Assembly: GCF_935825525.1 (NCBI RefSeq)
Contig: NZ_CAKXZT010000190.1
Span: forward strand, 1-64,000
Direction of reading: 5' to 3'
Length of the DNA stretch: 64,000 bases
DNA from: Mesorhizobium escarrei
Lineage (GTDB): Bacteria; Pseudomonadota; Alphaproteobacteria; Rhizobiales; Rhizobiaceae
The notes under the pieces were generated by a model, which had not been told where the DNA came from, made no database searches, and saw only the letters and a program-made list of their open reading frames with translations. Made by a program: the position numbers and the translations under genes. Within the stretch, counting starts at the first letter, position 1, and every line of letters starts with the position of its first letter. Shown here piece after piece: positions 49,971 through 58,988 of this stretch.

Positions 49971-50669
49971 ATGGACCTCGTCGACACGATCAAAAAAACG
50001 TTCGTTCCGATCCATCGCGAAGGCTATCCGTTTATCGCCGCCTTCGCAGCGGTGACGCTTTTCCTCGGCTATTTTTCTTCGATCCTGTTCTGGGTCTGCC
50101 TCATCCTGACGGCCTGGTGCGTCTATTTCTTCCGCGATCCTGAGCGCGTCACGCCGGTCGACGACCGGCTGGTGGTGAGCCCGGCCGACGGCATCATCAC
50201 GGCGGTCGGTCCGGCAGTGCCACCGCGCGAACTTGGCCTTGGGGGCGGCGAGATGACCCGCATCTCGGTGTTCATGGACGTCTTCTCCTGTCATGTGAAC
50301 CGGGCTCCGGTGCGCGGCCGCATCACAAGGATAGAGCATCGGCCTGGCCAGTTCCTCAACGCCGCACTCGACAAGGCGAGCGCCGACAACGAGCGCAACG
50401 GGCTGGTCATCGACAGCCCCAACGGCACGGTGGCTGCGGTGCAGATCGCCGGCCTCGTGGCGCGGCGCATCGTCTGCTGGGCCGAGACCGGCGGCACGAT
50501 CGGCATCGGCGAGCGCTTCGGGCTGATCCGCTTCGGCTCGCGCGTCGATGTGTTCCTGCCGTCGACCGCAACACCGCGTGTCGCCGTCGGCCAGACCGCG
50601 GTTGGTGGTGAAACCATACTGGCCGAATTCGGCGGCATTGCCGCAACGCCGCTCGTGCGGGTGTCCTGA
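49971..50669 (+). CDS. psd: Phosphatidylserine decarboxylase proenzyme
   Basis: Makes phosphatidylethanolamine from phosphatidylserine. The 232-residue short (PSD-A-like) form starts MDLVDTIKKTFVPIHREGYP. It has a membrane helix (about 21-45), the conserved FFRDPERVTPVDDRLVVSPADG and FMDVFSCHVNRAPVRG, and the self-cleavage site RFGS near the C-terminus. There G189-S190 would give the pyruvoyl group and split alpha from beta. pssA follows three bases later, so the two phospholipid enzymes are coexpressed. Confidence 0.95.
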   Translation: MDLVDTIKKTFVPIHREGYPFIAAFAAVTLFLGYFSSILFWVCLILTAWCVYFFRDPERVTPVDDRLVVSPADGIITAVGPAVPPRELGLGGGEMTRISVFMDVFSCHVNRAPVRGRITRIEHRPGQFLNAALDKASADNERNGLVIDSPNGTVAAVQIAGLVARRIVCWAETGGTIGIGERFGLIRFGSRVDVFLPSTATPRVAVGQTAVGGETILAEFGGIAATPLVRVS

Positions 50670-50672
50670 GCC

Positions 50673-51488
50673 GTGGGCGCGCCGTTCAAAAAATTCGAGG
50701 CGCATGGCAGCGGCGGCCCGCGCATCCGTGAAATTCCGATGCGCATGGTGCTGCCCAATCTGGTCACAGTGCTCGCCATCTGCGCCGGCCTCTCGGGCAT
50801 CCGCTTCGGCTTCGAAGGCCGTTTCGAGCCGGCAGTGGTGATGGTGCTGCTGGCCGCCTTCCTCGACGGCATCGACGGCCGCCTGGCACGCATGCTGAAG
50901 GCGACGTCCAAATTCGGCGCGCAGATGGATTCGCTGGCCGACATCGTCAATTTCGGCGTAGCACCCGCGCTGGTGCTCTATGCCTTCCTGCTCGACCAAG
51001 CCGGCTCGCCGGGCTGGATTGCGGCGCTCCTGTTCACCATCGCCTGCGGGCTGAGACTCGCTCGCTACAACGTGCTCGACGAAGAAACTGATCGCCCACA
51101 GTGGCAGACCGAGTATTTCGTCGGCGTGCCGGCGCCGGCGGGCGCCGTGCTGGTGATGCTGCCGCTTTATCTGTACTTCCTGCGGCTTGGCGTGGAGCCG
51201 TCCCGCCCTGCCGCCTTCATCGCCGCCGGTTTCACCGTTTTGGTAGCCTTCCTGCTGGTCAGCCGGCTGCCGGTCTATTCCGGAAAAAGCCTGAAAGTCC
51301 CGGGCGACAAGGTGCTGCCGATCATCCTCGGCGTCGTCCTCTACATCCTGCTGTTGATGACTTATCCCTGGTACACGCTGACGGCGTCGGTTGCCGGCTA
51401 TCTGCTCTTCCTGCCGCTCAGCATCCGCGCCTATTCAAAGCGCGCCAAGCGCGAAGGCGAGAAGGTGCCGCCTTCGGACTTCGGCTGA
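50673..51488 (+). CDS. pssA: CDP-diacylglycerol-serine O-phosphatidyltransferase
   Basis: Makes phosphatidylserine, the substrate of Psd. The 271-residue membrane protein carries the CDP-alcohol phosphotransferase motif D68-G-x2-A72-R73-x8-G82-x3-D86-x3-D90 (DGIDGRLARMLKATSKFGAQ then MDSLAD), followed by several membrane helices. The start is a GTG three bases after the psd stop. The N-terminal charged part is cytosolic; the product belongs to the type II/III-like PssA of rhizobia and Bacillus rather than the E. coli PLD-like enzyme. Confidence 0.94.
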   Translation: MGAPFKKFEAHGSGGPRIREIPMRMVLPNLVTVLAICAGLSGIRFGFEGRFEPAVVMVLLAAFLDGIDGRLARMLKATSKFGAQMDSLADIVNFGVAPALVLYAFLLDQAGSPGWIAALLFTIACGLRLARYNVLDEETDRPQWQTEYFVGVPAPAGAVLVMLPLYLYFLRLGVEPSRPAAFIAAGFTVLVAFLLVSRLPVYSGKSLKVPGDKVLPIILGVVLYILLLMTYPWYTLTASVAGYLLFLPLSIRAYSKRAKREGEKVPPSDFG

Positions 51489-51535
51489 CAGACCTGTCGC
51501 CTATTCCCTGATGGTCATCCCGAGCATTTTGCAGC

Positions 51536-51634
51536 CAAGTGGAATCACTTGGCGTCGCAGAAATGCGGCTAAAACGAATAGATAGAGCGGGATGCCCCAG
51601 TTCAATTTGTTCAATTCGGACGCATCCCGCTCTA
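51536..51634. repeat. Pair of intergenic hairpins after pssA
   Basis: A 7-base stem CCAAGTG / CACTTGG with a 4-base loop is at 51536-51553. A perfect 12-base inverted repeat AGAGCGGGATGC / GCATCCCGCTCT (51585-51596 and 51623-51634) follows, enclosing two copies of GTTCAATT. These can end or stabilise the psd-pssA mRNA. The composite looks like another member of the hairpin repeats of this genome. Confidence 0.75.
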
Positions 51635-51751
51635 GCGGGAACCTGCCGGCGTCTTGACCGTTCTGTCTCAGCGGGCGAGGCGAGCGACGTTGCGAACGCC
51701 TCGCTATCAGCCCTTGAAGCGGCTCAGGAGCTTAAAGAAGAGTGAGGAGAA

Positions 51752-52015
51752 ATGGCTGCCGTCCTTATTGGCGCGTTGCTCATTGTCGCCGGCGTGGTGT
51801 ATATGGCTGGCGCAGCCCTATGGCGTGGGCGGCTCAGCGATCCGGCGCCTGCTCGCGCGGCGCCGGATCGCTCGACGCCAAACCTCGCAATGTCAGGCCC
51901 GACACTTGAGCCGCGGCGGCGCGGCCTCGGTTTCCTCGGCCTGTCGCAGAACTGGCCGGGCCTGCTGATGATGGCGGTCGGGTTCATCCTGCTGTTGTCG
52001 GTGGTGGTCCTCTAG
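51752..52015 (+). CDS. Small membrane protein, two helices
   Basis: An 87-residue protein with two hydrophobic segments (about 4-24, VLIGALLIVAGVVYMAGAAL, and 68-87, PGLLMMAVGFILLLSVVVL) joined by a basic, Pro-rich loop (RGRLSDPAPARAAPDRSTPN). A GAGGAG ribosome binding site lies just ahead of the ATG. Both ends are probably periplasmic or both cytosolic. No known function. The short distance and strand relation to the next gene (convergent, 3 bases) suggest a self-contained unit. Confidence 0.75.
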   Translation: MAAVLIGALLIVAGVVYMAGAALWRGRLSDPAPARAAPDRSTPNLAMSGPTLEPRRRGLGFLGLSQNWPGLLMMAVGFILLLSVVVL

Positions 52016-52018
52016 TCG

Positions 52019-54241
52019 CTAGGCCGCCGCGCTGAGTCCCAGTCGATCAATCGCCAGTTTGCGGGTCGAGACATAGTCGGTCTTGCCAGAACCCAGCACC
52101 GGGATTTCCTCGACCTTGACGATGTCGTTCGGCACCATCAGATCGGCGGCGCCGGCTTGTCTGCCGAATTTGCGCAATTCATCGGGGTCGGCATCATCGG
52201 CGGTGGTGACCAGCACGATACGCTCGCCGCGGCGCTTGTCCGGCACCGCCACCACAGCGTGATGCTCTTCCGGCCATAGCGACTGCACCAGCATCTCGAC
52301 CGCGCCCAGCGACACCATCTCGCCGGCGATCTTGGCGAAGCGCTTGGCCCGGCCGCGAATGGTAATGAAGCCCTCGCGGTCGACAGAAACGATGTCGCCG
52401 GTATCGTGCCAGCCGTCGAGCGGCTGCAATTCCCCAGGCCGATCTGAGGTCATGTAGCCCATCATCAAATTCGGCCCCTTGAGCAATAACCGTCCGGCGC
52501 CGCTAATGCCCTCGACCGGCTCGAGCTTCATGCGCATGGCCGGCAACAGTCGCCCGACCGTGCCGTCGCGGCCGTGGATGGCGGTGTTGACGGCAACGAC
52601 GGGCGATGCCTCGGTCAGCCCGAAGCCTTCGACGATCTCGGCCTGGAAGCGCTCCCGGTAGACGCGGCGCGTCTCCGGTTTCACCGCCTCCGCGCCGGCG
52701 ACGATGAAGCGCAGGCTGGAGAAATCGCCGTCCTTGGCGGTGCGCGCATAGTTGGCGAGGAAGGTGTCGGTGCCGAACATGACCGTCGGCCTTGCCTTGC
52801 GTGCGACCTCGGGGATCAGCTTGTAGTGCAGCGGCGAGGGGTAGAGGAACAGTTTCACGCCGGTGACCAGCGGCAGGATGGTGCCGCCGGTGAGCCCGAA
52901 CGAGTGGAACACCGGCAGCACGTTGAGCAGGATGTCGGCCGGCGAGATGGTGATGCGGGACTCGGCCTGCATGGCGTTGACGAGAAGATTTCTGTGCGAC
53001 AGGACCACCGCCTTCGGCGTGCCTTCCGAGCCAGAGGTGAACAGGATCACTGCTGGCTTGGCCGCATTCTGCGGCTGCAGCGGCCAGCGCCACAGCAAGG
53101 CTGCAGCGAGCTTGTCCAGCACGGTTACGCTGGCCCGCACATCCTCCAGCCATAACAGCTTGGCGCCGCCCTCTTCCACCGCCGCGACGATGTCAGCGAG
53201 GTTGGCCTTGTCGATAAAGGCTCGCGACGAAACCACGGTGCGGATCTCGGCCGTGCGCACGGCGGCGGTGACGCTGGCCGGGCCCGCGGTGTAGTTGATC
53301 ATCGCCGCCACCCGGCTCGCTGACAACAGGCCAACGAGCGACAGCACGACACCGTTAGCGTTGGGCAGCAGCACTCCAACCGCTTCATCCGGCGCCGTCA
53401 CCGCCTCGAAGCGGCGGCCCAGCACCCGCGCGCCGATGAACAGCTTTCTGTAGTTCAGCGTGCCGCTGACCACGTCTTCGACGATAGGATGCGAGGCTCC
53501 GACACCGTCGGCGGCGTCGCGTATGGCGAGGAACAGGCCGCGATTAGGATCGCTGCCGAAAAGCCGGGCTTCGGCGACACGGTCGAACAGCGCATTGGTG
53601 TTCGAGGACTGATCAGGATTTCGCGCTACCAGCTCGGCGATGGTCATTGGCTCCAGCACGCTGATCGACAGAAGAGGAAACCATCGCCGCGGCGCCTTGT
53701 CCGCCGGCGTCAGCGATACCGGCAGAGTGCGCGCGCCGGCGACGAAGATCGGCACGATGCGGGCATCGGCCTGCATGGCGATGCGGGTGACGGCGCGAAA
53801 CAGGCGAAATGTCTTGATATCAGGCTCGACCGCATCCGGCAGATAGACGGCAAGGCGGCCCTTGCCCTTCAGCACCCGCACCAGCCGGCGGCTGACGAAG
53901 ACATGCTCGGCGTTGAAAGCGATGGTGCGGCCAAGCTCGCGCCATGGTTCGAGCCAGGGCGATCGCGCCGAGGCCTCATCGAGGATGTGCAGCGTGTCTT
54001 CCGGCAGCAGTGACAGCATCAGCGCCGGATCGAGACGCGACTGGTGCGAAATGACGTAGATGACCGGGGCGGCCGCGTCGCGGGCGATCTTGATGCGGCC
54101 GTCGGCAATCCGGTAGGCGAGCTTGAACGGCACATAGAGCAGCGCCTGCGTGAAGCGCAGGCCGAGGCGGAATTTTTCCACCACGCCGATCAGCAGCCAG
54201 GCCGCGACGAGACCCGCAAGCAGCGCCAGTGTCAGGATCAT
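52019..54241 (-). CDS. Acyltransferase/acyl-ACP synthetase fusion (Aas-like)
   Basis: A 740-residue two-domain enzyme for recycling lysophospholipids and fatty acids. The N-terminal PlsC-type domain has SHQSRLDPALMLSLL (the HX4D box, about 66-80) and VYLPDAVEPDIKTFRLFRA. The C-terminal AMP-binding domain has ILFTSGSEGTPKAVVLSHRN, PVLHSFGLTGGTILP-like VFHSFGLTGG, IVEGFGLTEASPVVAVN and the A8-type GWHDTGDIVSVDREGFITIR. Similar to E. coli Aas but with a different order of details. One hydrophobic start (about 3-20) anchors it to the inner membrane. Monocistronic. Confidence 0.9.
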   Translation of the reverse strand: MILTLALLAGLVAAWLLIGVVEKFRLGLRFTQALLYVPFKLAYRIADGRIKIARDAAAPVIYVISHQSRLDPALMLSLLPEDTLHILDEASARSPWLEPWRELGRTIAFNAEHVFVSRRLVRVLKGKGRLAVYLPDAVEPDIKTFRLFRAVTRIAMQADARIVPIFVAGARTLPVSLTPADKAPRRWFPLLSISVLEPMTIAELVARNPDQSSNTNALFDRVAEARLFGSDPNRGLFLAIRDAADGVGASHPIVEDVVSGTLNYRKLFIGARVLGRRFEAVTAPDEAVGVLLPNANGVVLSLVGLLSASRVAAMINYTAGPASVTAAVRTAEIRTVVSSRAFIDKANLADIVAAVEEGGAKLLWLEDVRASVTVLDKLAAALLWRWPLQPQNAAKPAVILFTSGSEGTPKAVVLSHRNLLVNAMQAESRITISPADILLNVLPVFHSFGLTGGTILPLVTGVKLFLYPSPLHYKLIPEVARKARPTVMFGTDTFLANYARTAKDGDFSSLRFIVAGAEAVKPETRRVYRERFQAEIVEGFGLTEASPVVAVNTAIHGRDGTVGRLLPAMRMKLEPVEGISGAGRLLLKGPNLMMGYMTSDRPGELQPLDGWHDTGDIVSVDREGFITIRGRAKRFAKIAGEMVSLGAVEMLVQSLWPEEHHAVVAVPDKRRGERIVLVTTADDADPDELRKFGRQAGAADLMVPNDIVKVEEIPVLGSGKTDYVSTRKLAIDRLGLSAAA

Positions 54242-54445
54242 GCCGCGTCTCTCCCAACAGATTATAACCTCGCGGCTCTTCCTGACCGCTTCGATGAGAA
54301 CCTAGACGAAGTGCGCTCAACGTCAATGCGGAGGTGCGGTACCTTCGCCTTACTGGCCCTGGCCGGCCATGAAAAAGTGCGGTGCCTATCTTTCCGTGTG
54401 GCAGAGAAAGCGCCTGCGGCATGAGCCTGGATTGATGGGGGCGGC

Positions 54446-54853
54446 TCACGCCGCCTTCAATCTCCCGCTGATGAAGCGGAATTCCTGTGTCTTGCCACCA
54501 TAGCCATAGGCGGCGGCCGGGACTTCATGCACGAAGGCATAGCTCTCCTCATGCACCTTGCCCAGCAGGCTGCCAAAGCCAAGGAAGAGCGCCTTAAGAT
54601 AGGCGTCCAGCTCAAGCTTGGTGTTGGTGCCGTCGACCACCTTGATGTCGAGCCAGAAACTGTTGGCGCCATGCTCGGCCAGCGACTTGCCGCCGGCGAA
54701 CCAGTGCTCGGGGTCATGATAGGAAATGGCCACCGCTGTGATCGTCGCATCCTTGCGAAGATGCGTGGCGGTCTGTTCGGTCACCTGCTTGGCGATAGCG
54801 GCGGACAAAGCGGCATCGGGCTTGCCTGTGACGCTGACATTGATGATCGGCAT
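54446..54853 (-). CDS. Tautomerase/MIF-superfamily enzyme
   Basis: A 135-residue protein of the 4-oxalocrotonate tautomerase superfamily; Pro2 after the initiator Met is the catalytic base. It reads MPIINVSVTGKPDAALSAAI, then ISYHDPEHWFAGGKSLAEHG, and ends VHEVPAAAYGYGGKTQEFRF. GAGGAG precedes the ATG. It is divergent from a LysR-type regulator gene, separated by 111 bases, which is likely its regulator. Substrate unknown; one of the 4-OT-like family with single longer chains. Confidence 0.87.
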   Translation of the reverse strand: MPIINVSVTGKPDAALSAAIAKQVTEQTATHLRKDATITAVAISYHDPEHWFAGGKSLAEHGANSFWLDIKVVDGTNTKLELDAYLKALFLGFGSLLGKVHEESYAFVHEVPAAAYGYGGKTQEFRFISGRLKAA

Positions 54854-54964
54854 AATTTTCTCTCCTCGGGTTACGCGGCGTCTCTTCGCCGTCAGAAATC
54901 TTCCATCGCTCTTGGGTTATGAAAATCGAATTGTTTTAAGGGAAAACTTTGATCCTATTGAATT

Positions 54965-55828
54965 ATGAAAATGCTCGACCCCGACCTCCTCAAAACCTTT
55001 CTCGCCTTCGTCGACGGCGGCTCGCTGGCGCAGGCGGCGTCATTTGTCGGGCGCTCGGCGTCGGCGGTGACCACGCAGATGCAGCGGCTTGAGGATATTG
55101 TCGGCGAACCACTTCTGGTGCCGCAGGGAAGAGGGCGCGTCCTGACGCCGGCGGGCGAAGACCTGGCCGGTCATGCGCGGCGCATCCTTGCTGTGCATCG
55201 CGAAGCGTGGCTGGCCCTCAAGGGCGTTCGAGCCGATGGGCGCGTGGCCATCGGCACGACACAGGATTTCGCCGACAGCGGCCACCCGGAGTTGCTCAGG
55301 GCCTTTGCCGCGAGCTATCCGCGCGTCAGGATCGAACTGCGCGTCGGCCGCTCCGCAGAATTGGCCGAGGCACTCCAAACCGGCATCCTCGATCTGATGG
55401 TCGCCATGCGACAGGCTCCGGCGCCGGACGAGATCGGCGTGCTCCGCGAGCCGATGATGTGGCTCTGTTCGCAAAGAGGCTTGGCCGCACGCCAGGACGA
55501 ACTGCCGCTGGCGCTGCTCGATCCGCATTGCGGCTTTCGCGAAGCGGCGATCGCGGCACTCGACAGGGCAGGCCGCCGCTACCGCATCGCCGCCGGCAGT
55601 GCCAGCCTGGCCGGGCTGCGCACGGCGGTGAATGCCGGCATTGCGCTGACGCTGCGGACGGCGCGCTTTGCCCATTCCGGCATCGTCGAGGCACCCCGCG
55701 AATTTGGCCTGCCGCAGGTTCCGATCGCCGAGTTCGCCATTCGGCTGCGCCAGGATGCCGAGCCCCCGGCCCAGGATCTGGCTGCGCTGTTCAGCGGCAA
55801 CCTTGCCTTGGCAAGCGCACCAAGCTGA
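54965..55828 (+). CDS. LysR-type transcriptional regulator
   Basis: A 287-residue regulator. The N-terminal winged helix-turn-helix (about 4-65) includes LLKTFLAFVDGGSLAQAASF and GRSASAVTTQMQRLEDIVGE. The substrate-binding domain covers about 92-280 (GRVAIGTTQDFADSGHPELL ...). An inverted repeat GTTTT-AAGGG-AAAAC (54933-54947) lies just upstream and may be its binding site. Its divergent partner, a tautomerase, is the natural target. The start at 54965 or 54971 gives the right N-terminus. Confidence 0.92.
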   Translation: MKMLDPDLLKTFLAFVDGGSLAQAASFVGRSASAVTTQMQRLEDIVGEPLLVPQGRGRVLTPAGEDLAGHARRILAVHREAWLALKGVRADGRVAIGTTQDFADSGHPELLRAFAASYPRVRIELRVGRSAELAEALQTGILDLMVAMRQAPAPDEIGVLREPMMWLCSQRGLAARQDELPLALLDPHCGFREAAIAALDRAGRRYRIAAGSASLAGLRTAVNAGIALTLRTARFAHSGIVEAPREFGLPQVPIAEFAIRLRQDAEPPAQDLAALFSGNLALASAPS

Positions 55829-55832
55829 TTTC

Positions 55833-55863
55833 GCAAAAGAAAAAGCCGACCTTGCGATCGGCT
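55833..55863 (-). terminator. Rho-independent terminator, minus strand
   Basis: On the minus strand the stem AGCCGA / TCGGCT (6 bp, loop TCGCAAGG) is followed directly by TTTTTC-TTTT (positions 55843 down to 55835). It lies 134 bases beyond the stop of the EamA gene, the nearest minus-strand gene upstream, and 5 bases past the end of the LysR gene. Confidence 0.6.
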
Positions 55864-55996
55864 ATAGGTTAGACGGGCCGAGGGGTTTGGGGGACTTGGA
55901 TGACCCGTCAAGCTAACAATGCCTGAACCTGTTGATGGTTCCATGACCCTGCTAATTTATTTGCACGGGCAAATTTATTTCAGCGGCAGATTTTTC

Positions 55997-56890
55997 TCAG
56001 GCAGAGCGCTGCCTGGCCGCTTGCCAGTCGCGCCCGGCATGGGCAAACACCGCGCACAGCACGATGGCGCCGCCGATCATGCTGGCGGCTGGCGGGATCT
56101 CGGCCAGGAACAGGAAAGCGAACAGGATCGCGAACGGTACTTCAGCGGAGCCCAGCAGGCCGGATTCGGCCGCCGGAATGAGCCGCGCGCCCTCCGTCCA
56201 CAGAATAGAGGCCAGCGCGAACGACATGCCGAAGGCGACGAGCAGCATTGCGTCTCTGGCCGAGACCGCCAATGGATCGGTGACGAACCAACCGAGCACG
56301 AACAAAAGGAATGCCGACACCGCTCCGGCCCACACCACCGGCGTGTCGCGGAAAGCGCGCACCATGATCATGTAGAGAGCGCTGCCGATTGTCATCAGCA
56401 GCGCCAGCCCGTCGCCGAACAGATGGCCGGTGCCGAAGCCGGACCAGACCATGATCGCCACGCCGCTAAGCGACACGGCGGCGGCGGCAAGCGTCTGCAG
56501 CCGGAAGCGCTCACGAACCAGAATGAAGGCAAGCAGCGCGGTGACGAAGGGCGCAGTGGCGTAGATGATCGCAACATTGGCGACGAAGGTGAACTTAAAC
56601 GCCGAGATGAAGGCGATGCTGGCTAGCGCGCCCTCGATCGCCAGTAGCCAGCCGCGCCAGCCGAGGCGCGGGCTTTCACGCCCCCCGGATTGGCGGCGCC
56701 GCCAAAGCACATAGAGGCTGATCAGGATCGAGCCGACGAAGCCGCGCCAACAGGTGATGGTCAGCGGATCGGCATGGATCGACTTGGTCAATACGCCGGT
56801 GAGGCCGAACACCGCGGCCGACGCCGAAACCAGGATGATGCCAATGGTGCGCTCGGCAGCGGTGTCAGGCATGGTTAGGAATCCCGTCAT
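55997..56890 (-). CDS. EamA-family (DMT) transporter
   Basis: A 297-residue inner-membrane protein with ten helices in two EamA repeats, such as IILVSASAAVFGLTGVLTKS, TFVANVAIIYATAPFVTALL and PFAILFAFLFLAEIPPAASM. The second repeat has ESGLLGSAEVPFAILFAFLF, typical of metabolite or drug exporters. The start may be ATG at 56890 or at 56872. Likely an amino acid or metabolite exporter; no specific substrate. Confidence 0.88.
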   Translation of the reverse strand: MTGFLTMPDTAAERTIGIILVSASAAVFGLTGVLTKSIHADPLTITCWRGFVGSILISLYVLWRRRQSGGRESPRLGWRGWLLAIEGALASIAFISAFKFTFVANVAIIYATAPFVTALLAFILVRERFRLQTLAAAAVSLSGVAIMVWSGFGTGHLFGDGLALLMTIGSALYMIMVRAFRDTPVVWAGAVSAFLLFVLGWFVTDPLAVSARDAMLLVAFGMSFALASILWTEGARLIPAAESGLLGSAEVPFAILFAFLFLAEIPPAASMIGGAIVLCAVFAHAGRDWQAARQRSA

Positions 56891-57457
56891 GTCACCAGAC
56901 TATGCTGCCTTGTCCTGACACCGTACTGTCAGCAGGGGTTGCCGTATCCTACAGCCGCTGCGGGAATGTTCGCTGCCGATGATCAGCAGACCGGCCGCGA
57001 CGATCGGGCCCACGGCGTACGCTACACGGCCAGAACCCTGCGCGGCGCTGCGCCAGCGACGAGCTTGCGTTGGGACAGGGCTGGCCCCGGTGATCGGCCA
57101 CTTTTTCTGCTCATACGCCCCCGCGCGATACTGGACTTGGCGGCGTTGGCACCGACGAAGCGATCATCCTCTGCCCAGCCAATCACAGCCCGCCAACGTG
57201 CGTCGCCCGGTACCCCGGCACTCCCGGCTACGAGGCCGTCGCCACCTGCCTGGCCTCACCCGAGGTGCGGGCTCGGACGGACGGCGTCATCGCGTGCAGG
57301 CCCCAGGCCGCGTGAAAAGGCATCAGATCTAACGACGCAGCAACGTCTGGGCGGCTTGTCACTCCGATCCAAATGTCGTGAAATCAAGGTTTAGGCCGTA
57401 CCGGTTCTATTCGAGTATCGTGACGAGCGATGAAAATGACCGCCGAAAAGGTTTGAC
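56891..57457. other. Long gap without a recognisable gene
   Basis: The 567 bases hold several short frames on both strands, none resembling a known protein or starting at a convincing ribosome binding site. Base composition is as GC-rich as the genes, so it may be a decayed gene. The right end (AAAAGG, about 57450) is the ribosome binding site of the OsmC gene. Confidence 0.5.
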
Positions 57458-57964
57458 ATGGACGCCACCGGACTGAAGGCCATGCAGGCGCCGCTCAAGA
57501 AGGCCTATCGCGACGACGCATCGCGCGCGCTGATCACGCTTCGGGCCAAGGGCTCGGTCGACGACCAGTCGATCGCCTGCAAGGTCGAGACCGGCAGGGC
57601 GCTCGCGGTTGCCGGGCTGCACCCGGCTACCGGCGGTTCCAGGCTCGAACTGTGCTCGGGCGACATGCTGCTGGAGGCGCTGGTCGCTTGCGCCGGCGTG
57701 ACGCTGAAGGCAGTGGCGACGGCGCTGGAGTTCAAGCTCGGCGCCGCCACGGTGGAGGCCGAAGGCGATCTCGATTTTCGCGGCACGTTAGGTGTGGCAA
57801 GAGATGCGCCGGTCGGCTTTCGCGCCATCCGGCTGAATTTCGGCCTCGACACCGACGAGCCACAGGAGCGCGTCGACGCGTTGCTCAAGCTGACCGAACG
57901 CTATTGCGTGGTGTTTCAGACCATCAATACGAGTCCGGAACTGACGGTCAGCGCGCAGCGTTGA
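57458..57964 (+). CDS. OsmC/Ohr-family protein
   Basis: A 168-residue OsmC-like protein. The two conserved redox cysteines appear in ALVACAGVTLKAVA (about residue 77) and ERYCVVFQTI (about residue 149). The family detoxifies organic peroxides, though many members without an Ohr context have unknown activity. GAAAAGG lies about 6 bases before the ATG. It is a single-gene unit. Confidence 0.88.
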   Translation: MDATGLKAMQAPLKKAYRDDASRALITLRAKGSVDDQSIACKVETGRALAVAGLHPATGGSRLELCSGDMLLEALVACAGVTLKAVATALEFKLGAATVEAEGDLDFRGTLGVARDAPVGFRAIRLNFGLDTDEPQERVDALLKLTERYCVVFQTINTSPELTVSAQR

Positions 57965-57976
57965 AACGCGCCCCGG

Positions 57977-58180
57977 CTACTCACTTTCGCCCTCGTCGGC
58001 GAACGGCGAGGCGCTCGGCACGCACTGCACCGACCAGCCGGCCGGCGTTGGCTGCTTCTGATATTCGGTGACGGCGAAGGCGCACTGTTCGCGAGTGTCG
58101 AACGTGCTGGGCAGCACCACCATGCCGCCTTGCGGGCCGGCAATCACCAGATACCAGACCAACGCTACGCTCGAAGCCAT
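57977..58180 (-). CDS. Small exported or anchored protein
   Basis: A 67-residue protein. The N-terminus (MASSVALVWYLVIAGPQGGM) looks like a membrane anchor or signal. The rest carries two cysteines (REQCAFAV, SVQCVPSA) that may form a disulfide in the periplasm. GAGGAAATTTCC just upstream of the ATG is a good ribosome binding site, supporting a real gene. It is convergent with the OsmC gene. Function unknown. Confidence 0.7.
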   Translation of the reverse strand: MASSVALVWYLVIAGPQGGMVVLPSTFDTREQCAFAVTEYQKQPTPAGWSVQCVPSASPFADEGESE

Positions 58181-58277
58181 GGAAATTTCCTCGCTGGGAG
58201 TCGGGTGATCCTATCAACTCCGGGCGATCGGCGAAAGCGCCGGGCGGTGGTCAGCAACCGCGGATGTTCAGAACAGC

Positions 58278-58907
58278 TCAGTTCACGGCAAAGCAATAGA
58301 ACAGGCCGTCGCCGCCGGTGCTCCTCAGCGCCTCCTGGCTGCAGCCGCCGCGTGAAGCGTGCGAGGAATTCCACGATTTGGCGGCGGCCGAATCGTCGAG
58401 ACCGGTGCGGTCGTGATGGCCCGTCATTGCCGCACCTTCCGCTCCGCTGAGCGTCCAGTCACCGCAGGTCTGGTCGGCAATTTTCGTGCCGTCGGGCTGG
58501 GAGCCGGTCAGCACGTCGTGCCGGTTGGGCTTGTCGCCGCGGCCGTTGACCACTTCGCCCTTTTCGTCGAGCGCCGTTTGCTTGGTGATGGCATTGGCAT
58601 CGCTATGCAGCGAAGCGACATCGTCGGCGATCTTGACGCCCTTGGCGTTGAACCACGGCCCCTTACCAATGCGATCGCGCGCATCGGTGTCGCTGGTCGA
58701 GAGATAGGCGCGCCATGTCTTGCCCGCAACGCCCGCGGCTTCAGCCAACGAGGCGCAATGCGCATCGGCGCCCGCGAGGCCGCCGAGATCGGCGCCCTTG
58801 CCCGAGCCGACGCTGGTGACGAAGAAGCTCATCGTAGCATCCTGCGAGGATGCGACGCCGATGGCTGCCAGCGATGCAGCGGCAGTGACGAGAAGCAGTC
58901 TGCGCAT
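58278..58907 (-). CDS. Secreted lectin-like protein (DUF1554 type)
   Basis: A 209-residue exported protein. A signal peptide (MRRLLLVTAAASLAAIGVAS) is followed by a DUF1554-type domain: FFVTSVGSGKGADLGGLAGA, DAHCASLAEAAGVAGKTWRA, YLSTSDTDARDRIGKGPWFN, DQTCGDWTLSGAEGAAMTGH and a C-terminal GGDGLFYCFAVN. Four or more cysteines fit disulfide-bonded, collagen- or lectin-like folds. The ATG at 58907 has GGAGG upstream; the 10-codon extension is not needed. It may bind carbohydrate at the cell surface. Confidence 0.8.
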   Translation of the reverse strand: MRRLLLVTAAASLAAIGVASSQDATMSFFVTSVGSGKGADLGGLAGADAHCASLAEAAGVAGKTWRAYLSTSDTDARDRIGKGPWFNAKGVKIADDVASLHSDANAITKQTALDEKGEVVNGRGDKPNRHDVLTGSQPDGTKIADQTCGDWTLSGAEGAAMTGHHDRTGLDDSAAAKSWNSSHASRGGCSQEALRSTGGDGLFYCFAVN

Positions 58908-58988
58908 GGTGGTCCTCCGTTTCGGAAAATCTGGCATTCCAATAACGTCCGCGGCGGCGCAATTCTTCCGTCGAAATGCGTGATGCGT

